From the NCBI RefSeq assembly GCF_019649055.1, contig NW_026570289.1:248001-312000 (forward strand): a DNA stretch of 64,000 bases. Reading direction: 5' to 3'. Shown here piece by piece: positions 56,203-64,000 of this stretch; the first letter of the stretch is position 1, and each line of letters opens with the position of its first letter. The notes under the pieces were generated by a model that saw only the letters and a program-made list of their open reading frames with translations, was not told the origin of the DNA and ran no database searches. The position numbers were made by a program, and so were the translations under genes. The stretch is from Paramacrobiotus metropolitanus (lineage: Eukaryota > Tardigrada > Eutardigrada > Parachela > Macrobiotidae).

Positions 56203-59190
56203 TCAGCAGTCAAAGTGATCTTGCCTCCATACCGTCTTCCATGCTGTCGGTATGGAATTCGACATTCTACGTTGGCGAATCCGATTACCAGCCATTTCCT
56301 GTGGCAAACTGCCCCCAAACATCAGCGACGACTGCGGAGTTGGCAACATAATTGGAATGGCATGGGAGCGGGACATCGTCCGACTGACCGGAAACGATGG
56401 CGATGCCATTTCCTCCAAGACACCTCGCTGTTGAACACGGCTGACGCGAACCATATTGGTAGAATCTGGCTGAGCGCACTCCCACTCTAAACGCCTTGCA
56501 CTCCCATCCCGAAACACTGGCATCGCAAAAGGCAATTCCGACGGCACGGTGTTGACCACACAAGGAACACCTCCACTGCGGTCGTTTATCGAGCGAAAGA
56601 ATAGCTCAGAGCGGCTGACTGTCGTGCCAGCACGATCATGCTAAAAAAATTCCATTTCCGACAAGAGAAAAACTTGTGTACGAATGATAGGGAATGGTTG
56701 TCCTACCACGGTCACACAACTGGGACACAATTGTTGGTCTGTATCGTTGCCGAACCAATTCGGTGATTCCAATGGTTCCAATGATTCCCGTGATTCCAGC
56801 GATGATGTCGATGAAGACGGCGTGCGCTAAACAGAATTGCATGATTACATTCAGTTTATTTCGATAAAACAGTAGGCCAGTACAGTAGCCGCTCGAAGAT
56901 TTTGCACCACGGAGTCTGGTATATCATTATCGCAAACGGCGAGCACGCTGCCCGATGACCTGTGCAACGTGTGGTAGAGGCAGTGAGCGCAACTTTTTAG
57001 CGCGGTTACAGTATATATTATGGCCCAAAGCTGATGCGGGCAAGAAGATCTTCCACCGTGATAATATTGCAACCTTTACGTGGCGATTAACTTACCGTTA
57101 GACGTAAAGAATGCGCAGATTCTGCGGGCGCTACGTTGTCCAGCCGACCGGATTTTCTACGGATGGGTGGAGAGGTGCTCAATGGCTTTCCCTAAACGAA
57201 ACCCGATTAAGATGCATTCGTTTCCTGATAATGAGCTTGCTAACAAATACTTCCCACCAAACATCCTTGCAAGATGTAAATTTTGGAACTAAGCGGGCAG
57301 TTGCATAATGGAACTTCAACTATTTCTCTAAAGCAGGCCTGTGAGTTCTGCTGAAAGCGTTTAGCTCCGCTAGTGCACATACCTGCACGAAGCAATGTTC
57401 GATTAGGGCTTCCGCACTGGGTCGCTCTGACGTTTTGGCCCGAAAACAGGTGTCCAGAAAATTTTCCGCGGTATCTACAAACCGTCCCTTCAGTCCGCTT
57501 TTGGCTTGCCAGTCACTTTTATCGTAGAACGGTTTGTCTCCGCGATTGAGTGCAATCCGTATCTCGAATTCCTGCAGGGGCCGTGGACCGGTTCCGGTTG
57601 TGGTTTCTTCGTAAAAGCGGGGCTCATGTCCATACAGCATCTCCAAGACTACACAGGCCACCCCCCAAATATCAGCCCGTGTTCCCGGCCGACCGTGTGC
57701 CGGATTGAAATTTTCAGGTGCCATGTACCGGATGGTGCCGGCGCCCGGGAAAATTTCTTGGCTGCCGGTGACGGACCGCGCCAGCTGCACGATTAAACCA
57801 AAATCAGCGATCTTTGGTGTACCGTCGACGGTGAGTAAGATATTGGCAGCCTTCAGGTCACGATGGGCGATACGTTTTCCATGCAGATATCGTAGACCCT
57901 TAAGGACTCCCTTCAAATCCTCACGCAGTTCCGATTTTTTATGGCGCAGCTCTGCTGGGTCCCGGTATTTGTCCTGCAAGGTTCCGCCTAAGACAGCAGA
58001 CATTCGTGGTAAATATACCCATTGTGCATCTGTCTTAAATGATTCTGATATGGCAGCCAGCATTCTCACTGCGGCAACAATCAGCTGCTTTAGGAAAGCC
58101 TTTCCCAGATTTTATTATCAATAATGTGATGCTAAAGCGATGGCACATTCGTATCAAAAAATGAGAAAACTAGACCGTTTATTCCTTCCTGTTGACAGGG
58201 TAAAATCAGTAGATAGGCTGTAGTCACCGTTTGTTGATGATTGTACTCACGGTGGTTTTTTAAAGTGTTAAGTTTTTTTAATATGTTTTCAGGTTGTCGA
58301 CAGTGTCTAGGGTCATCAGGTGTTGCCCTCGCTCGTACCGCTCATACAGGTTGCCCTCGCTGGCGTCTGCTAGGAGCTGCGCCGGTATGCACCGGTAGTC
58401 ATTTAGACAGCCTATAATCACTAGCTTGACGCAATCGGTGTAAACCATCCGGCAATTTCTACAATGAGTCACAGTAGCGACTACCGTGTGTCTACAGTTG
58501 TCCACCGCTATCTACAGTGGTGCAGCTACCCGGAAATAAAATCTGTAGCACAAATCTGCCCTCATTTTTCAAAAACATTAAATTATACGTTTCCGAGGGA
58601 GCTATTATGTCTCGGTGCGCTTTTTGCGGGGGCGCACTCATTACGGGGAAGCTACAAATTCGATAATTATTGTAGATGATAACGTTGCAGAAAACTGATG
58701 TCCTAAGTTTAGTTAGTTACACTACGTCTCAACGAGCTAATGCCAGCAAATTTGCGTATCGGTTTTTTTTTTAAATGCGGGCAAAATCGTAGTTAGCGTC
58801 AGAAGAATCTAAACTACCACTGAATAACTTCCTACCCGGGCCATATTCCATCAGGATGAGAAATTGCGGTGCTTTCTCCAGAATGATGATATCCATATGC
58901 AGATATTTCAGTAGATTTTTATTCTTTGGGTCCGTGCTTAGTTGTAGGATAGTTTTAAATTCTTCGATCCAGCGTTTTAGATCTTCATCTACATGGTCCT
59001 TTCGCAATGGTATTAGCTTAGCGGCATACTGTTGACCGGAATCATCCTGGGCTAGGAAAACGCCGCTGCACATTCCTCCTTGGCCAATTTTTTCTTGTAT
59101 AGTATACGGGAAAGATGGCTGATAATTGGCAATGCCGAAACTCTCGACTAATTCGGAGCAGACGGCGCCATCAAGCTTCTCGGTATCCAT
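56203..59190 (-). CDS. Protein kinase, three exons, arm 2 copy (intact, 453 aa)
   Basis: Exons 59190-58836, 57987-57383 and 56604-56203, at the same positions and phases as the arm 1 gene. All landmarks are kept: Gly loop IGQGGMCSGVFLA (more canonical than arm 1, which has E for the second G), AAKLI, HRDLKAANILL, DFG and APE. Exon 2 is 6 bp longer (TTTGTGPRPL against TSAGARPL) and exon 3 is 9 bp longer, all in frame. That supports the exon model and suggests coding constraint. Confidence 0.8.
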
Positions 59191-60884
59191 TTCCGGTCTA
59201 TATAACTAATTAAATATACTTGACCGATAGCCTGGAGTTAAAGTAAACAGTATAAGAAACCTTTATAAGCCAAAATCTTTTTGCTCAAATAGAAGAGAAT
59301 CCATTATTGTACGATGACTACGATCAGACGACAGTAAAACAGTGCACACGGCGCACCATTGAACTTTTAAGCTTCCCAACGAGCCGGTGACTACCATGTT
59401 AATGCGTAATTCATCCGTTTTAGTACTATCTTGGTCATAACTAAAAGCACGTCCGTGATTCATTTTTTTTGTATTTCGTCATACCTTTCTGTCCCTCGCT
59501 AGAGCCATCTGTTGACTGACTTGCATGGCCACGCACTCGTTACTCAGCCCGATATATAGATATAAGTACAACACTTTGAAGTAGGTCAAACCCCTTCAGG
59601 CGCAACGTTTTATGATAAGGCGCTATAAGGAACCACGTGTCGCGAACAGGCTAGCTGCGCCTCCAGGAAAACGCACCATTTCTTTCACATTGTTCTGTTC
59701 TTGATTCAATCTGCGATTAAGCTTGCCGTAAACTTTTATTATTACCTTTGACCGTTACGTAAGGCCGGCGGAAACCAGTCACTCACTCATCATAGCCGTT
59801 TAAGTAGTTCTATTAAGATTGGCGTGAAGTTTGTACATTACTGTATATGGTGGTACTCCGTGAGCTGCCGCACCCTATGCGACTCATCTTTTAAATGGTT
59901 GCGATTTAGAGCGATACCGACGTCGTACCATCTGAATTTTGTGCCATGTGCTTGATTCAGCTTCATGATAATTAGTCCTCTGTACTTTGAAATGCGGCAA
60001 TTCTGAGGCGTGGCGTGTAATCAGTGCTGTACTTGTATTTACACAAATTTATGAGCCAGAAAAATGCCGTGATGCGCAGAATATCCGACAGCTTTTTTAA
60101 CTTTAAAAAAGCTGCGCATTATAGTTTATTGCTAAGGTCGTTTTGGTAGCTCCCAAACCCGTGCAAATAATATATATGCAGTATATTATGCGTATTAGTA
60201 CAGTATCTGTTAATATTATACGTGATGTTTAAGTGGTGTGCGGTAATATATTTAGTGCGACAGAAAAGACTCAACTTGGTTTTGCTGTAATCGAAAACTT
60301 TGGTGCAAAGTTAAATACCATTTGTCAATGCAGAACTTGAACCATTTGTCAATGAAAGACAATCCGATCCAGATTATGCGACCACTTCCAAAGCAAAATA
60401 TGTGGTAAAAATCTCCATATTATAACCTGCGATAATTCGAGCCGCATTTGGGGTCGTATGCCACTATATTTTTTTATTTTAGTGTCATAATGCATTTTTA
60501 AACTGATTTATTTCTCCATTCCTTCGTACATAATTTTACTGTGTAAGGTTAAAGGTGCAGCTTTTGTCTCATTGTCAGTTCATCTCCTGCATAAATGGCG
60601 AAGCGTCTAATCATATTTGTGCAACGAAAATAGAAAATGTTTACGTTTCTATAACGCAAAAAAAAGGATTTATATATTATTTTGCGAATAAAATCTGTAG
60701 CAAACAGCTTTTTCTGTAAAGGTTGGACGCGTCGCACAAATTAGAAGGCTCCACTGTGTCGCCGGGAAACCACTCCTCCATTTCCGTTAGATTGAGCGTG
60801 TTAGTCAAGTAGTACGTATCACGAAATTAACCATCCCGATCAATTTATCATGTCGCCGATCCCAAGAAGCAGTCAGTCTGGGCC

Positions 60885-63208
60885 TTAAAAGTCCTTCAGT
60901 GGACACTCCTTAACCGGCTCATCCTTGACCGCTGCTTCTTCAACGGATAAGAAATTTTTATCATTGAAGTACTCATACTCCTGCAAATCCTGAACGACGT
61001 CACCCTTGGAGTTGGATGAATCCAGCCGCCAAACAAAGCTGTCCTTACCAAGCGGTATAATTTCCAGTTTCATTATCTGGGAGCTAGCCGATTTGCTCTC
61101 CTTCAACCGGCACTGTTGCCCGCACGATACGTGCTCCTCCCGCAGCTTCTTCCCTGCCATCCAGTACTCGTCTTGCTCGTCAGGTGTCGCTTTGCCAGTA
61201 TCGTAGAATTTTGACTTGAAGAATGACTGATATGGTTGTTTCATGTCTAACGATTTCTGCGAGTACAGGGCTCGCAGGAAAGCGTGCATCCAGATATGCA
61301 AGTACCCTTTGAACGCCACAATTCCGGGAGTCGTTGCACTGAAGATTTCGATGACAGCACTATCGTCGGCGCTGGTACGTATCCCGACGTCCGCCAACGT
61401 CAAGCTTTCCTTCGCGTCACCATGATCGCGGTGGAGTTCATTGGCATATCTCCAACACAACAGAAAATCCCCGCCCATGTTTCTGTACAAGGAGCTCAAA
61501 ATACCGAGGATCTGCTGAGCATCGGCATCTAAAGAACACTGTTCCAGAAATTCCAATGGAAGACGTTCGCGACCAACTTCCGCTTTGCCGATTTCTTTGT
61601 GGCACTACACCCATTCGCACAGCCAAAACGGCCGATGATTACTGTACACCTCTTGAAATTCTGCAAAAAGAGTTACGTATGAACAAAGTACTCGTATGGT
61701 ATTGTAAAAGTTTGATTTTTCAGTGCTTGGAAAAAGATATCTGAACGAATCTTTGCAGTCAGAACACTGTGCTCTATGCCTCTGTGAAAAACGGGTATTG
61801 GTGCACACATAGTGAATCAGCGGTAACAGAAGTGACAGACCAATGTTCCCTGCCAATAAACAGAAGAACCACGCAGACCGGGGATACAGAATATGGAAGA
61901 TGTCCCTTTTTCGGTACTGCATTCCGATCGGCTGATCATAGTGCACCACCACCTGCTGATGGTGATGGCCACCACCTGTAGAATGGTCGCCAGGAGGCAT
62001 CCCATCGTGGTCATCGTCGTGGTCACCGGCACCAAGAGGAAGTAGCCCAGCGTGGTTGGCAGCTGATTTGTAAACGCACAAATCTGACTGGATAACTTCT
62101 CTTTCACGAAGACCGTTGGTTTCTGATATGACTGTTGAATCGAGCCAATGAAGAACCCGGTGATAACAGCGCAGTGAATACCGGTGACCAGTAGTGCAGC
62201 GATCCAGTTGTACCCTGTCAGGGGAATCATTACCCGATAGCGACACATGATATAAAAAAAATTTGTGAAACTTCCACATATACTGACAATGCGTGGCTCA
62301 GTGGCTGTAAAAGTTTGTGGGCAAACAGTAAAACTGACACTGCTTTTCTGAATAAACTCAACTGTTAAACACGCACTGGCCGGGCTGCTTTGCGGAAAAC
62401 GGGAAATATTTGGCGATGGAGAAGAAAGATGACAGAGCGGTGAGCCAAAAACGGCTAAGCGGAAGTAAGCCGATACCGAGTAACAGCAAAATGATGGTAA
62501 ACTGCAGACTGGATTCGTATTTGATTTCGGTTAGTTGGGCTTTCTCCAGCTGCATGTCTTGGAATTCAATATCTTTGTCGTAGGAATAGATCTTAACGGA
62601 CTGTGGAGAGTTTCTCCAAGCGTGTCCAAATCTGAAGCATCTGTTGCACAGAACAAAATAAAATACATTCTACAGTTGTGAAGAAATATCAAAAAAGATT
62701 GGATAGAAAAGCTTCGGTTTTCGATCCGCTTTTAGTTTCATAAGTTACGTAACAACCTACCGGTGAACAAACGAGATGGGAAATATATTCGTATTAAAGA
62801 CATTGCAAATCAGTGGTGATTCCATAACGTCCACTTTTTGTCCGGCTTCCGTCGCCAACCAGCCAGCCAGCTCCAGCCAGCCATTTAATCCAGCTCTTCC
62901 GACTGGATTAAATTCTGCCGCGCTAAGCGCATATTCCAGGATATAGCTCTTGCGGCCTGCTTGGGTTGAGCAAAGCACCGTTTCACTAGCGAACACCGCG
63001 CTAATAAGCAATAGCTAAGGAACGGCGATGCCACATTCATTGTTCCACCATAGTTTACGATGAAATCGATATCACTGCCGACATCCCACAGCGTCAAGAA
63101 GCCGGTGCCCAGAGCGAAGGGAATCAGCAGGCTGAACCATTGCCAAAAAGCGGACTGTTTATGGTGGGGCTCGTGTATACCGAGGAGAGAGTTAACGATG
63201 GCGCCCAT
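60885..63208 (-). pseudogene. Multi-pass membrane protein gene, arm 2 copy (damaged)
   Basis: Mirror of 21221-23706. It starts MGAIVNSLLGIHEPHHKQS. Lesions: a 1-bp plus 20-bp deletion pair that changes the frame only between VNYGG and LAR; an insertion of about 29 bp with a GGCTGGCTGG repeat that creates EELD-stop (62885); loss of the AG acceptor before the HVSLS exon (TATATC in place of TATAGC) with a 7-bp deletion; and TAG for TGG at 61605-61607. It keeps the membrane segments (AWFFCLLAGNIGLSLLLPLIHYV, about 61800-61870) lost from arm 1, and an intact C-terminal tail to ECPLKDF. Confidence 0.6.
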
Positions 63209-64000
63209 TTCAATCTGCTACAACTCAAAGAAGCAAGCAACTCAAAGAAGCAGAAGCAAGCGAATATCCACGAATCATGTACAGTACAACCAAATTCCTT
63301 CACCACGGTGTAATGTACGCTACCAAAGCATGGTGATTGCAAAAATAATTTTTGATACATCGGTTTAGTTATGCGAGATTGGACGCCGTCATCATCTCCA
63401 TAAAGAACCGGAAATAATGCCGCACTTTTGCAAATATGGTGTGCATGCAACCACCGACAAACATAGAAGTATGTACAATGTATATAACATGGTCATGGAC
63501 ACAGCCACTTTCTGAATGTACAGTAGTATGTGGAACAAAACGTACATGTATAATGTATAAATGTACGTACGTACGTAGATTGTATATGTATAAATTACCG
63601 AATCTGGCTAATAATTATGTTTAAGTCGGCAGTATTGTACTGAAATAACTGAATTACGATGCAACTAATGAGCGCATACGCGCGCAGTCACGGTATATTA
63701 AATGAAATAAAGGATGAATGTCTTCGGCATAACATCTGTTTAAATCGGTGACTAACTGCGCAAACAGGAAACCGTTCGACGCAATGTGACGCATCGTCGA
63801 AGGTGTTCCCAGTCACTGTTTTTTACATTTCACCGTCGCGTTGATGGCGTCTATTGTCTGTCAACTGCTTATAAACTGTTTTTAGCTGCTGATAAAGCAT
63901 TTTAATTTACCAGTAAAATATTTACTATAAAGTTAGTAAAATTTCAATAAATTATTTCATTATAACTGATAATTTATACTATTAAATTACTCTTGAAATT

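Larger units (their letters stand above)
55707..64000 (-). repeat. Arm 2 of large inverted duplication (runs off right edge)
   Basis: Reverse complement of 20785-34675 without the LINE and solo LTR. Gene order is mirrored. It carries its own insertion of about 280 bp in the kinase intron (about 58319-58595). Confidence 0.9.

Overview
The window looks like nuclear DNA of an invertebrate animal. It has spliced genes (GT-AG introns from about 54 bp to 2.9 kb), animal-type protein kinases, a secreted leucine-rich-repeat protein, P-loop GTPases, LTR and non-LTR retrotransposons, and DNA-transposon relics. There are no operons, Shine-Dalgarno sites or CRISPR arrays. A tardigrade or similar small ecdysozoan is my guess, but no marker gene fixes the taxon. 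All splice junctions are read by eye from reading frame, motif continuity and comparison of duplicated copies.

Layout. (1) 1-8.85 kb: the 5' part of an LTR retrotransposon on the minus strand. From high to low coordinates it has a TATA/CRE promoter, a leader, Gag, and a Pol frame with an aspartic protease that runs off the left edge; RT and integrase are outside. The element carries dozens of copies of the 9-mer AAAGGTCAC, read in all three frames, with orientation reversed in the leader. (2) 9.1-9.3 kb: three hairpins with one shared apex. (3) 11.2-17.7 kb, plus strand: a two-gene module, namely a helical-repeat membrane protein and a Cys-rich/P-loop GTPase. (4) 20.8-34.7 kb: arm 1 of a large inverted duplication, with a decayed multi-pass membrane protein gene and an intact three-exon kinase, split by a 5.4-kb LINE insertion and marked by a solo LTR. 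(5) 34.8-36.3 kb: a damaged kinase. (6) 37.7-41.5 kb, minus strand: a second, diverged copy of the GTPase and helical-repeat module. (7) 43.1-48.2 kb: an inverted-repeat element, a kinase whose intron holds a foldback element with a 9-bp target duplication, and a head-to-head pseudokinase. (8) 49.4-52 kb: a LINE remnant and a degenerate minisatellite. (9) 52.3-53.4 kb: the secreted LRR protein. (10) 55.7-64.0 kb: arm 2 of the inverted duplication, lacking the LINE and solo LTR, so it provides empty sites.

The gene set (GTPase with zinc-type clusters, helical-repeat membrane protein, several kinases and pseudokinases, secreted LRR protein) has the look of a fast-evolving accessory cluster, possibly stress or defence related. 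That role is inference. Two nested generations of inverted duplication shaped it: an older one (GTPase module) and a younger one (membrane protein plus kinase).
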